Origin: Carnegiea gigantea
Lineage: Eukaryota > Streptophyta > Magnoliopsida > Caryophyllales > Cactaceae
Assembly: GCA_029747015.1 (NCBI GenBank)
Contig: JAKOGI010000109.1
Coordinates: 930,001 to 994,000 of the forward strand
DNA: 64,000 nt
Direction: 5' to 3'
The notes under the pieces were generated by a model, which saw nothing but the letters and a program-made list of their open reading frames with translations, was not told the origin of the DNA and did not search any database. Made by a program: the position numbers and the translations under genes. Positions 36,851-49,181 of the stretch are shown one piece after another (position 1 is the stretch's first letter; every line of letters starts with the position of its first letter).

Positions 36851-39800
36851 TTAATCTTCGTCCTCATTAGCTAGCAATGTTTCAAGCTCTTGTTCATCTA
36901 TATTTATGTCATCCTCTTCTTCTTCATCCTCAACATCTTCATCTTCGCGTATTCCAAGCTCACTGCCCTCTGGAAGGTCGTCAGCTAAGTCATCGTTGAT
37001 GGATATGTCTTCGTCTATGTCAAGATGTGATAAAGTGGGTGGGTTGTTATTGTTCTCTTCCTGAAAAGGAGCAATGTCATCCATATGGGAATCGATCGTG
37101 GCCCTTGGCTTCATCTTAAGTACCGCCCACCATTGATTTCTATCATTTTTCATGCTAGGATAAGATGTGAAGCTAACTTGTGTTACTTGATATGCAAGAA
37201 CAAACGGATCATACTTGGGATATTTTTTCGTGTGGTTGACATCCACGAGTTTATAATGTTCATGCATGTTGATGCCATTCACAGAGTCAAACCAATCACA
37301 TTTAAAGAGAACTGTTTTGTACAATTGGTGAGTTCCCAAGTAAGTCAACTCGATGACCTCCTGAAGAATTCCATAGTATTCTACACCATCAACCCCTTTG
37401 ACCGATACCCCGTAGTTCATTGTTGATTTGTTCTTCCCATAGGAGTACGTGTGAAAATTGTAATTATTAATGTAGAAATGATCCCAACAACGCACATCTT
37501 TCCTAGGTTCCATGGCGAGGGACCTTATCACATCATTAGAAATATCCCTGGATGTCATTACCTACAATATTAAACATATTGATTACATTTACATTTTAGT
37601 GAATGTAATATTAGATGTGTCAATTTATTTCATGCTGCTTACATGATCTTTAAGCCATATAGGGAATCGCTCTTCAAATTAAGCCCAAACATCTTCGACC
37701 CTAACTCTAGGATTCTGTCTCACCATCTCTTGCTCAAAAATCCTATGATAAGATAAGGAATTGAACGTGTCAAAAATGATTTTAATTATGAATATGATAA
37801 TGACTTTAACATGCAAAGAATGCATACCGCTCATAATGTTTCAGTATGTCACAGTTTGATAACACATATGCATGAGCAACACGAAATTCCCGTTCATCCA
37901 AATATCGAGTGCTGCCTTCACTTGGGGCATACCCAACATTCATGGAAAATACATCTGGAATGCTTGGATTTGACTCAACTTCATTTTGCTCCAAATCTCT
38001 TGACTTTGTGACAATATTTTCATCAAAGTAATTGGCACAGAAATCTGAGATCTCCTCCATAAGGTATGCATTGCAAATGGAGCTTTCAACACGGGCTTTG
38101 TTACCCACTTTTTGTTTCAAGTCACCCATACGCCTACAGTTTTATACTTTCATTATCATATAGCGATGATAACTAAAGATTAATAACTTATATAGAGTAT
38201 GTGAAATTAATGTTTACCTTTCAGATGAGTACATCCACCTGTATTGTTGTGGCCCGCCAACTCTAAGCTCATACGGAAGATGGACCGGTAGATGCTCTAT
38301 GACATTAAAAAATGAAGGAGAGAAAATTCAGTCCAGTTTACAAAGTATCTCAGCGATGCTGTTTTCTAGTCGGATCACATCATTCATATGTACTCTCTTC
38401 ACGCATAGGTCTCGAAAGAACAGGCTAAGCTCAGTCAGAACTTTCCACACATTAGTTGGCAATAGCTCTCTCGTTGCAATTGGCAACAATCGTTCTATGA
38501 AAACATGACAATCATGACTTTTCAAGTTATGCAACCACCCATTTGTGCGATCAACACACCTACTTAAGTTAGAGGCATATCCATATGGGAATTTCAAGTC
38601 ACATAGCCAATTACACAATACTTTTCTTTACTCCTTAGTAAGCACATATGGAGCAGGAGGCATCACCTCTCTTCGATCTCCGTTACCACCATCAGTTATC
38701 TGCACATGAAGTCTTCTGCGCTTATAATGTGTGGCAAGGTCCTTTCTAGAATTGATGTCATCCTTAGATTTTCCCTTGACATTCATTATTGTGTTCACAA
38801 TTTGTTCGAACACATTTTTCTCAATATGCATAACATCCAAATTGTGTCGAATTAGTAGCTTGCTCCAGTATGGAAGGTCCCATAGTATGCTTCTTCTTGA
38901 CCAATTGTGAACATCTCCATATCCAACTACTTTTCCTTGGTGATCAGAAGCTTTTGGTAACGATGACACACGGTTCCACATCTCCTCCCCACTCAATCTT
39001 GGGGGAGGCGGGGAATAATCCTCCTTGTTTTTGGAAAAAGCACTTTTGTTCCTACGGAACATGTGGCCCGTAGGTAGAAATTGGCGGTGACAATCGAACC
39101 AACAATGCTTGTTCCCGTGTTTAAGTCTGAAAGACTTGGTGTTCTCCATACAGTAAGGGCATGCTAATCTACCAGCTGTCATCCAACCAGAAAGCATGCC
39201 GTACGCAGGAAAATCACTTATTGTCCAAATGACGGCAACCTTCATGGTGAAATTTTGCTTTCGAGCTATATCATAAGTCTTGACTCCAACCTCCCACAAC
39301 AGCAGTAGCTCTTCAATTAATGGTTGCATGTATATATCTAGATTGCCTTTTGGATTTCTGGGGCCTGGTATGAGGAGACTGATGAACATAAATTGTTTCT
39401 TCATGCACATCCACGGAGGTAGATTGTAAGGTGTGAGAATGACGGGCCAACATGAATAACTTTGTCCAAAGTGACCAAATGGAGAGAAACCATCAGTACA
39501 TAACCCTAATCTCACATTACGAGGCTCCGATGCAAATTCACAAAAAGTATTGTCAAAATGCATCCATGCCTCCGCATCGCTAGGATGTTCCATAAAGCCC
39601 TCGGTACGTGGGTGTTCATGATGCCAAGTCATATGTTCAGCAACATTTTTTGTCACATACAATCTTTGCAATCTAGGACCAATTGAAAAATAGATTAACA
39701 CTTTCTTAGCAATTTTTTCCCCTCTTCCAGTCTCCTTAATATACCTCTCCGTACCACAGACCGAACATTTTACCAATTCTTCAGCATCCTTCCAAAACAG

Positions 39801-40475
39801 CATGCATCCATTAGGGCATGCATGGATTTTATGATGAGGAAGTTCGAGCCCAGCAAGTAATTTCTTAGTTTCATAGAAGTTGGCTGTCATTTCATTATCA
39901 TTTGGGCACATGGCTTTCATTAATGACGCAATTCCATCAACTGCTCGATGGGGCAGGTTGAACTCACATTTAAGGCTTGTTAGCCGTGCAACAGCTTTCA
40001 AGAGAGACATATCAGATCCCTCATACAAGGGCTTCTCAGCTGCTTGCACCAGCTGAATGAATCTTTTTGCATCTAAGAAAGGCTCCTCTTCACCATCATT
40101 CATCCCTTCATCTGTCATACGGGATGCCATCGGACCATACGCATCTAACACCATATCTCTCATGAGATTTTCTCCGTCCCTTACATTGGATGAGCTACCA
40201 GGATGTGATACATCACCAAAAGCTTCCCCACGACAAACCCACTTATAGTAATTAGGCCGAAACCCCTGCTTGTAGAGATGGAGCTTTACGGTATCTGCAT
40301 CCAAATAAGGCACATTCCAACACTTAGCACATGGACACTTTATCTTAGTAGTTCTGTGATATGTCTCTTGCTCAGTAGCAAAATCAATGAACTCCTTAAC
40401 TTTTTGAATGAAAACTGTGCTCAGATAACCCCTCTCATCATGTCTCTGATACATCCAATCTCGATTCCCTTCCAT
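36851..40475 (-). pseudogene. CACTA TNP2-like transposase gene, three in-frame stops
   Basis: Exon 1 (40475-38218) has the N-terminal transposase-associated domain with a CxC zinc site (WMYQRHDERGYLS, KIKCPCAKC). The TNP2/Transposase_21 core follows (LGLCTDGFSPFGHFGQSYSCWPVILTPYNLPPWMCMK, WTISDFPAYGMLSGW, CPYCMENTKSF), with acidic residues of the likely DDE triad, then LDVMHIEKNVF. A DUF4218-type region comes next, interrupted by TAA near 38630 and TGA near 38330. Exon 2 is 38133-37828, exon 3 about 37742-37644 (TAA after VEDVWA), exon 4 about 37564-36851 (DUF4216, ending in an acidic tail). Splice sites join in phase. All three stops lie in otherwise colinear sequence and fit single C-to-T changes (CAA to TAA twice, CGA to TGA once). 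Confidence 0.85.
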
Positions 40476-41075
40476 TTCTTACAATGTATGTGTCTGAGAA
40501 AAAGTTTCAAGCTCCCTTTAATGTAATGCAATGTGCAGCAATTATTCAAAATTATCATATACTCAAATCATGAGCAAATAATCCTAATTAAGACAACATG
40601 ACCTAGACTCATTCTAAAAGGTAGGTGGTCCTAAACCCATTCAGGAAACAAAAGTATATAACTGTAAAGGTTACGCTCTTGTATATCCACGGAAAAATTC
40701 GACAGCATTTCCCTATAGTCCTCCAAGCACAACGTTTCTAGATGATTTCCATTAATGGTCCTCATTAGAAAATTGTACCCAGAGAACAAGGCTTGAGGAA
40801 ATGCCAAAGAAACTTTCCAATGCATACACAAGAATTATAGTAACCATACAATAGTATACTTTATGATTCCCAAACTGTCCAATAAGGATAATTCAAAATT
40901 GTAAACATACCAAGCACTCATAATAAGCAATTACTTAAATATAAATAAGTAACTTGTCATTATAAGTTTGATACGTGTACTATTTTGAATGAGTTTTCTA
41001 TGTTTACAAATGAACTATATATATATATATATATATATATGCATATATATATATATATATATATATATAGGTATA

Positions 41076-41141
<66 letters not shown>

Positions 41142-42070
41142 ATTTTGAATGAGTTTTCTAGTGGTGACCAAACAATTACCTAGTTCAATGTTCTTCCTGG
41201 ATAATCTGGAAAACTAACTCAATTTGGGAAAATCAAATTAAAAAATGCTCAGCTTGGGAAACAATTAGCTAGTTTAATGTTGAGAAAAGAAGTTATACTC
41301 AGGCAAATTTCACAACTTCAGCAAATTGAACAACTTGAGCAAATTGTTAACAGAAAGCAATTTCAGCAAATCTAACAACTTACAGTGCAACTACCCGGAC
41401 GCCGGGAATTATCGGAGAACTTGCCGGAAACTTGCAATCGCCGGACAACTCGCCGTGCAACGCCTCGAAGCCTTCCAAATCTCAAAACCAAAACCCAGAA
41501 TAAGGATGAAGAAAATTGTTAACAGAAAGCAACAAACAGATATAAACTCACCGGAGATATGAAAACGGGCCTTCTGTAACTGATGTTCTGTCGGAACCCT
41601 CACCACCGTCGCCGACAGGGTTCTTGACGAAGAAGAAAACCGCGGGCTCTGCTACTTCGTTTCGGCCTGAATGGGTACCGTCTGCCCGGAAATCGCCAAC
41701 AGAGGGCTCGAAACAGACACCAACCCTCCGGCGACTTGACAACCGGCGCCGGGAGTCGATGTTCTGCCGGAATCCAAAGCACACGACGCTAGGGTTTTGG
41801 AGGAGGAAGCAATCGCAGGGTCTGGGATTTCATTTCGCGGCACTGGGTATTGTCGCGGGGGGGAGATTGAGGCTGGGAATTGAAATTTTTTTTAGAAACG
41901 AAAATCTGATACGAAAATTATCATTTAGTTTCCATTAGAAACGCGATTTGTCTTTAGTTTCAATTGTGCGTTTCTGTTAGATACGAAATCATTTTCGTTT
42001 CTAACTTTCGTTTCTAAACTGAAGACAGAAACGAATGCTAAATTTCGTATCTGATTTCGTATCTAAAGAG
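40476..42070 (-). other. CACTA 5' region and leader
   Basis: Upstream of the transposase start, on the minus strand, lies a GC-rich block (41390-41880) with many CCGG/CGCCG units, followed outward by the 5' subterminal repeats. This is the expected promoter and leader end of a CACTA element. A long TA/TG microsatellite occupies 41018-41138. Short frames in the GC-rich block on both strands have no known domain. Confidence 0.55.
41017..41138. repeat. (TA)n/(TG)n microsatellite
   Basis: About 120 bp of ATAT followed by GTGT dinucleotide repeats, bracketed by direct copies of TACTATTTTGAATGAGTTTT (40979-41000 and 41138-41160). Confidence 0.85.
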
Positions 42071-42689
42071 GCGCGTTTTTGTAGTGCGTATACATCGTGG
42101 TTCTTGAGAATCACATTAAAGTAGCATCATTAAGCTTCGACTTAATATCATAGCTTTGAGTCAAAGGGTTATTGTCCATAGGATCACACAGTGACAAGTG
42201 ATAGGGAATTCAATTGTCACCCCACATATGGGTCGTCTTATAAGCACACACAGTATAAGATGTGTATCACGGCATAGCTCCCATTTAGCTGGGTTTGTCA
42301 CTCTTTATGCCATGCGAATCGTCAGTCTAGATTTTCGCCCAAAAATCTAACCTGAGCCACTAGAACAACATACTGAATGTTGGTCTTGACACTCAAGATT
42401 CGGCTTTTAAGGCTTCAATATGAAAACTTATTTCATACTCGACTCCCTCGAGTCTCATCTTAGTCTCACTAAGGCGACTATATTCATTCTACTCATACAC
42501 TTCCAGTGTGAGTAATCAATATTGCACACCTAGTGTCAATATGATTCAGTCTCATCCTACCTGCTACTCAAGCATCAGGGTGATTGCCTGTGTGACTAGG
42601 CCAATCAGAAGCCCGTCACATTTCAATATGCCTAACGTGCAACAATTAGTTATGAGCATTTTGCCCATTTGCAAAAGAAACATGTCCAT

Positions 42690-45520
42690 CACGTAATAGG
42701 ACACGTCTAACTGCCAAACTTTATGAATTCCAAGACTCAACCAATGAGCTTTGAACGTATCATTAGGAATGGCTTTAGTTAAGGGAACATATCACCTTGT
42801 TAGTGTATATATACCTAATGACAATGCTTTTTGTCTCTATGGTACAAGACACACAATCTACTTCCATAGCTAATATTGTTGTGCAGCTTTGCTTCTTTGC
42901 ACACCATGACATGGCTCTCCCACTCAGATTGAAGGCATGTCCTGAGGTTGACTTAGACTCATCCAGGTCACTACCCCAATCAATATTTGAGTATTCTCTC
43001 AACTCGAGGCCTCCTCCTTGATAGCGAAAGACAGAGTTATCAATACCACGAAAGTAGCGCTTGATTCTCTTGACAACTTGCTAACCAGCAAGTTTTGGGT
43101 TACTTCGATAACGACTTATCAAACTAACCGCAAAGTAATGTTGGGTCATGTACATAACATGGCTTACAATAAGCTTACTATGATACTAAGGTTAAGGACT
43201 TTTGTTCATTATCTCTATTTTGTCATCTGTTTTAGAACATTAAGCAAGACTTAAGCTTGGACCCTTCTCAACTGGAGTATCCACGGGCTAGGGATTATAA
43301 ACCCGAAATCATTTCAAGACATTTTGATGCATGCTTCTTGGGACGGCTTTGGATTTATTTCCACTCCCATGACATACCTGGATTCACCCGTGTCCTTCGT
43401 CTCAAAAACATGGGATAACTACCTTTTAGTAGCTTTAATCATCTCCAAGTTGTTCCTAGTCATCGGTATGTCATCAACGTGAGGAACGTAATCCCCTTGT
43501 TGATCTTCCGACATACACAATGGTATTCTGAGACCATAGAAAAGCCAAAATGGCTTTATGGAATCTAAAGTATCAAAAACTGGAAGATTGCTTAAGATCA
43601 CATATGGACCTTTTACGACGACACGCATTGTCCTCTTATCCCTTTGATACAAAATCAATGGATTAGTCCATATAAATCTCTTTCTCAAGATCACAATTGA
43701 GAAAAACAATCTTTACTCCATTTCGAACTCAAAGTCCGAATGGAAAACCAGGGATAGGAGTATCCGGACCTGAACTTATCAATTGAACTATCCATACGAT
43801 GTTTTATCTTGAAGACTTACATCGGAGTGGATTTTCAACGAGTTCTCAAACCATGTCAGTGAGTCCATCTCATCCCTTATGACATCCAGTCACCTTTTGT
43901 GATTTAGTGAGCCAACCGCCTCTTGATAAGAGGTAGATCCCTAATCTCCCAATGGAGTGCATAAGAATATTTCGATTTAAAAAATCATCGAGGAATTCTT
44001 TCGTGCTTCGGATCCTGGGACCTTCATTATTTATTTGCCTATGTGAGAAATCCCTCCCCCTTTCTCTAAGAGGTATGGGACCAGGAGTTTCTCCCCCTTT
44101 CTCTAAAAGGTATGGAACCCTGATTATGAAGGGAAGATTACTCCCACTATCCATTGGAGGTGGGATCTTGAACATTAGGACTAACTACATGTTCAGGAAT
44201 AACTCTCATCAACAATTAGAGATTGAGGGTGAATCTCATTCTCCTTGACAGACAAACCTTCACCATTCTTACCAAGTAAGGAGTGTGTACCATCCTCGGT
44301 GACTTAGTGAGAACTCAAATCCTCCCCCTCACCGAGAGGTTGTTGAAGGTTTTATTGTAAAGTATACAAATTTAGGCCCTTTTCAATTGCACCAAATGCT
44401 AAGAAACTCATCCTTAAGAAAATCAACATTGCGGGATGTTGTTTCACGAAGAAAATAATCATCATCTCAATTGGTTCGAAGAGTTTTAATATTTCGTACT
44501 AATTGAGTCCTACTACCGCTATAAAGTATATGAACACATCGAGTACTTAATAACGGTGGGATAGTAGGTACATATACCTATATCATGAATATTTGTAGCT
44601 CCATGATATGCTTTCATATTCATGGACCCGCAGATGTCTAAAGTGAACGAATACTAAGGGATTTGATGGACTCGAAATCTTACAAAAAAGATTTTCTATT
44701 GCTTTACTAGCTCGGCATAACTCACATTTTGCACCTTAAGCCTAGTGAGTTGGTCTTAAAAGGCCATCTTTAGCTAGTTAACTCTATCTTAACCCTTATG
44801 GTCAAAACGAGTATGTCTAAAACAGATTTAAAATGAGACAATGATGGAAGATGTTCTATTTCGTCCATTGAAAACACCTTTCAATGTGACATGGCCAAAT
44901 AGATCACCATGGCATATGATGTCTAAGACATCTAGACGAAAATTAAAGAAAACTAATCTTAGGAACAGAAGACACGAGAAAACATCGCACCCCAAGTGCA
45001 TAAAAAGCATTGGGAAGAGACAACGTAGTCCCTTCAAGGAGTCTCAAATGATTTGTCCTTAATTCAAGGACATCTTTTCCATTGTCGTTACCCAAAATGA
45101 CAATTTATGAACCCACTGTGTTGTGGTAAAAGTTCACAAGGATTAACTCGTTTCTGAATTATGCACTTGGCTGCTCCCGTATCTGCGACCCACTAAGGAT
45201 CCCAGTTAGCAACAAATGCTTGGGAGCGCACACAGTATCCAGGAGTGGCTGTGGAAGGAGGTACCTTAATCGACTTAGGACAATCCTAAGCATAAGATTT
45301 CTAATTTTCACAATCATAACACTCACATGTGCTATATGCTTCTCTTTATTTCCTCAAGCTTTTTCCCTTTCGCAATACCAATCTTTGGTCCAGAACCTTT
45401 TGAGGGAATTGATCCGGACGAACCTGATGCTAAGTTAATCCCACGCGTACTCAACAGTGGGATGACTTTTAATTCCCCCACTAGATCGACATTGATGCAA
45501 TACGACAAAGTATAACATCT
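42690..45520 (-). pseudogene. Ty1-copia gag-pol remnant
   Basis: Heavily broken coding sequence, read on the minus strand. Near 45330-45290 a gag zinc knuckle survives with its His replaced (CYDCEN...YA.DCPK). Near 44700-44750 a GAG-pre-integrase-like block survives (LAKDGLLR, GAKCELC). At 43709-43419 part of the reverse transcriptase survives, with HVDDIPMTRNN where YVDDI is expected. At 43002-42775 RNase H survives (DWGSDLDESKSTSGHAF, MSWCAKKQSC, MEVDCVSC). A C-terminal TKAIPNDTFKAHWLSLG-like end closes at about 42690. Integrase core motifs could not be recognised. Confidence 0.75.
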
Positions 45521-45899
45521 TGATCGATCTATTCTCGAACCACTTTTGGTATGCTTTCAAGTTTTCTGGGTACTGTTCACTAGCAGTACCGTCTTTGCCA
45601 TCCTATGAGACCTAAAAACTAATGAGTATCCTAACATTTCACGTTCATTCAGAAGAAACTAAATCTTCTGACATTATGTATCATAGTCAGCGCTATCAAG
45701 TTCTTTTATTGGTAAACAAATTACCAACCTTATTTTAATTACCATATCTAAAGGTATATATTCTGTAATGTGGATATTAGGCATATTTTCAAATAAATAA
45801 ATTATCAAAAACTTCATTATCCATGTCGTATGATCGAAAATTTCGCTAAACTCATAATCATCTCATACAAGCATGAACTAGAAGTTTTTATAACTTATT

Positions 45900-46910
45900 T
45901 ATCACAATTTTTCATAAAACAAAATTTATGAAGAACATTATAGTTAAACAAATTAACATTTCAGATATATCACAAAGATATCCAACTTAATGTAAACCAA
46001 ATTTACATGAAGTTATCTCATTATTTGTAACTACTAATATGTCGTTTAGAACTTTATCAATAACATACCAAACCTAAAATTCAAATTATTATATAAAACA
46101 CATTTATATAATAAAATGAATCTATAATGCGAAACATATTTGAATAATAACACGTTACAAAAGAATTACATAAAATGCCCAAATAGCATTATATAAAACA
46201 CATTTATAAAAATGAAACCTATTCAAATGTTATTCGTAAATTATAAAACACATTTATAATGTTACGAATTTGAATTTCATGAAACCAATTCATAAAATAC
46301 CGCTAAATTGCATAATTAGCAGGTAATATGAAACGAATCCACATTTATTAATTTGGGCAAGGATAAAAAATGCTAAAACAATTAGCAAATTTACTACAAC
46401 TAATGTAATTCGTATATATATAAAACACATTTATATAATGCTACAAATTGGTGATTCACACGAAACATATCCATGCAATCGAACGCAACATAATTTGTAA
46501 CACGAAATATATCCAAATACTAATCGCAATTAATTATATATAGAACAGATCCATATAACATTAAAGTTTGGATGAAACGAGTTCATAGTAAGACTTGCAA
46601 ATTATATAAAACGTATTCATATAATATTACAAACTTAAAATTTATGAAACAAATCCATAAATAGATCAAATACCTTACATACCCAAATAATAACATGAGA
46701 TAACTATAAGAGTGACCGAACAATGAACTGATTCATAATTGCTCATGTTTTGTATAAAAATATTGAATCATGAAACACATTTATGTAACAAGATATTATA
46801 TAAAACGTATTTATATAATATAACTTATGAAACATATTCATTTGTCAACCAAGTGGGATCTTCATATCACACAGATATTTATTGAACTCGAGTAAAACAA
46901 ATTTACGTCA
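45900..46910. repeat. Degenerate AAAC-NN-ATTYAT repeat array in the copia leader
   Basis: Very AT-rich sequence in which a short unit resembling AAACACATTTATAT or GAAACNNATTCAT recurs about every 30-60 bp. I count about 17 copies between 46080 and 46910, for example near 46095, 46131, 46196, 46248, 46279, 46420, 46574, 46608, 46769, 46804 and 46828. Spacing is irregular, so this is not a simple tandem repeat. No coding frame spans it. Confidence 0.6.
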
Positions 46911-47094
46911 TACATACTAATTTTATACTAATTCAATAACCCAAAGAATAGAACCTCATCTGTTCGGCCCGAAATATTTTTCTTTTGATGTCCTTTGGGT
47001 CAGGTAATTTGGGCAAAAATAAAGGTGCCCAAAAGCAAATCCGTCCAAAACAATAAAATGGGCCTCAAGTGTCCGAGAGAGAGAGCCCACAAGG

Positions 47095-47880
47095 GCCGGT
47101 TTTTTTTTTTTTTTTTGGTATTGTTATTATTAGGTGGGGCGTTACAGCTCCACCCCCCTCCAAAGCCCCTTAAACCGAGTCCCCCTCTCTCTCTTTCTCA
47201 GTGTTCCTTTGCCTGTACTTTCTCCATTTCGCTACCCCTCTCTGTTTCTTTGTTTCTGGGATGCTCTCGACGCCATGACAGGGAGCACGAAGCTTCTGTG
47301 CTGGCCGTCGTGACCACGGCAGCCACCACCGCCGTTGTCAATTGTTCAAAAATTTAAAAAAAATACCCAGATGATGTATCAAGCCACCACCGTCCCCGTT
47401 GAGCTTCGATCTACGCTAAACTGACGAGAACTAAGGTTGCTGCGCTGTAGATTGACCTAATCTGAGCATGAGGAAGACGCTCACGCGCCACTTAGGCGAT
47501 GGCGCGTGGTCTCACGCGCCTCCTGAATCGGTGTTTTTCTGCTCCTTTTTCTCAAGGTTGCGCAGATCGGTGATGGGGAGGGGCTCTGGGAGGAAGAAGA
47601 TCGTGAAACGACCTTCGTCGGCAACGCGTGACGGTCTCGCGCCACCCCTCCACGGTGTTTGCCTGATGGGTATCGTTTCCTTTCTTCTACCCCGCCCCCT
47701 GCCCCTTTCCTTTTTTTTTTGGTTGGGTAATTCGGTGGCGGTCAGCGATGGCTATCGAGTCCTGGCGGAGTTTGTCGCCGCCGCCGCCTCAAAGGGATCG
47801 ATAGTGACTGGCTGGTAGACCACCAAGGTCAATACCGCCACCTTTCTAGGGTTAGGGTTTTCGGGGTAGAGGGGCGGTTA
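47095..47880. other. GC-rich island inside the copia leader
   Basis: A GC-rich, pyrimidine-rich block follows an 18-base poly(T) run at about 47101-47118. On the plus strand it has CCCCCTCTCTCTCTTTCTC, several open frames (47468-47818 among them) and TAGGGTTAGGGTTTTCGG near 47849. Base composition differs sharply from the AT-rich sequence on either side. No domain was recognised. Confidence 0.45.
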
Positions 47881-48447
47881 GGGTTTCGGGTCTCACCAAA
47901 CAACTGCCTGCTAATTGCATCTAGAATCATGATTTTGGACACAGAATAGTCAACTAATTGTCGTTAGTCTAGGCAGAATCATGTTCATGGCCAAATAATT
48001 AACCTTTAGCCAATTCTTGACACTGAATTTACAGGAACATGCTTAAAAAAAAAAAAACTATTTTAATTATCAAAATCACAGAAGCATGAATTTCTGTCCA
48101 ATATTCCAGATGCATAATCTTGAGCAATTTACGATGGACATGTAATCAAAAATTGAGTTCGGGGCATAAAGGCAGGACATTCATGAATCTGAATTCTTGA
48201 TTGTGGGTAGCAGACACATAGGCATGCTACTAACTTGCATAATTACAGAAATTAGGCAATTAATCATATAAAGGAGCATGCTTTAACAAATCCGATTATA
48301 TGTACATACACAAAAATTCATCTTTTGGCCACAGTAATGATATAAGCATGCTAGCATAATATCTGGGTTGCATAATGTAAGCAATCGAACAAAGAAGCAT
48401 GCTTTTATCGAATAATATTTCAATTGGGACTATTCCGAATAGTTTTT

Positions 48448-48459
48448 GCTCTGATACCA
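48448..48459 (-). other. Primer binding site (initiator tRNA-Met), minus-strand copia
   Basis: TGGTATCAGAGC on the minus strand, one base after the LTR end at 48461. It is complementary to the 3' end of plant initiator tRNA-Met. Confidence 0.9.
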
Positions 48460-48460
48460 T

Positions 48461-48757
48461 TGTAGGAAGAATTAGGACTAACCTGGATGCGGAAGCGTAC
48501 TGTCGGTAATAATCCACGATAATAAAGAAAACCAGGCGGCTACCAGAGTCGCCTTAATAATCACGTCCTAAACCCAAGCACCCGACGGATGATAGTTCAG
48601 CCGTGATAGAGAAATAGGAGAATACGAGAGATGTAATAGTAGTGTGTTCTTTGCTGATCCCCTAAGCACCCCTTATATAGTTTGGGGTGTGGCTAGGGTT
48701 GTTGCCCTAGACAACATAAGTGGCCGTTGGGCCTAAACCTATTAGGCCCGACCAACA
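48461..48757 (-). repeat. 5' LTR of the minus-strand Ty1-copia element
   Basis: 297 bp, same ends as the LTR at 33155-33451. A TATA-like CTATATAAGG is on the minus strand at 48671-48680, so LTR transcription would run away from PARP2, which starts 725 bp to the right on the plus strand. Confidence 0.9.
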
Positions 48758-49181
48758 CATAACATGATCCAAGTTTATAAGGCGGAAATAAATTGAGACG
48801 AGTTTGAATTTGGACAGTCAAACTACTCTGATTGACTCACCATTAGATAAGTTATGAACTACCAAATCAAGTTCAAACTAAAGAACTCATTCATCATTTG
48901 TATGTTTGATATATAATCTTTTGTAACTTCATTGTCTTGTATCTTGTTGAAATCTCTATTTTATTTTTAAAAAAGCCTCTGCAAGTCTATCACCATACTC
49001 AAGAGAAATTCATACTTTGCATTATGGTAATAATAATTAATTCTTACAGGAAACAAAATTGACGGAGTCATCGACAAATCCCTCAACCTAAATTTCACCA
49101 AACAAGATTAAAGCAAAATGACACCTCTGCACCAACCCTCCAGCTATTCGGCCATCATCCACGAGACACCAAATTCTCACT

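Larger units (their letters stand above)
33793..42086 (-). mobile_element. CACTA (En/Spm-type) DNA transposon nested in the copia element
   Basis: Terminal inverted repeats CACTACAAAAACGCGC sit at 33793-33808 and, inverted, at 42071-42086. A 3-bp duplication CGT flanks the element (33790-33792 and 42087-42089), as expected for CACTA elements. Length is 8,294 bp. Subterminal regions (about 33810-34250 and 41895-42065) are packed with GATACGAAA/TTTCGTATC and AAACGAAA variants in both directions, the presumed binding sites of the element's own regulatory protein. Two genes read on the minus strand (36851-40475 and 34674-36608). Confidence 0.95.
33155..48757 (-). mobile_element. Ty1-copia LTR retrotransposon (degraded), host of a nested CACTA element
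   Basis: Two 297-bp LTRs (33155-33451 and 48461-48757), each TG...CA on the plus strand, are bracketed by a perfect 5-bp duplication CATAA at 33150-33154 and 48758-48762. The primer binding site is on the minus strand (48448-48459, TGGTATCAGAGC), so the element runs right to left. The LTRs differ at nine positions (about 97% identical; eight are transitions). Without the 8.3-kb CACTA insert it would be about 7.3 kb. Coding remnants on the minus strand are a gag zinc knuckle near 45290-45330, reverse transcriptase near 43419-43709 and RNase H at 42775-43002. Confidence 0.93.

Noticed and set aside
47468..47818. 116-aa open frame in the GC-rich copia leader block
   Set aside because: GC-rich sequence has few stop codons; no domain, and it is opposite to the element's direction.
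47849..47900. TAGGGTTAGGGTTTTCGG resembling telomere repeats
   Set aside because: Only two to three imperfect units; such teloboxes are common near plant gene 5' ends and do not indicate a telomere.
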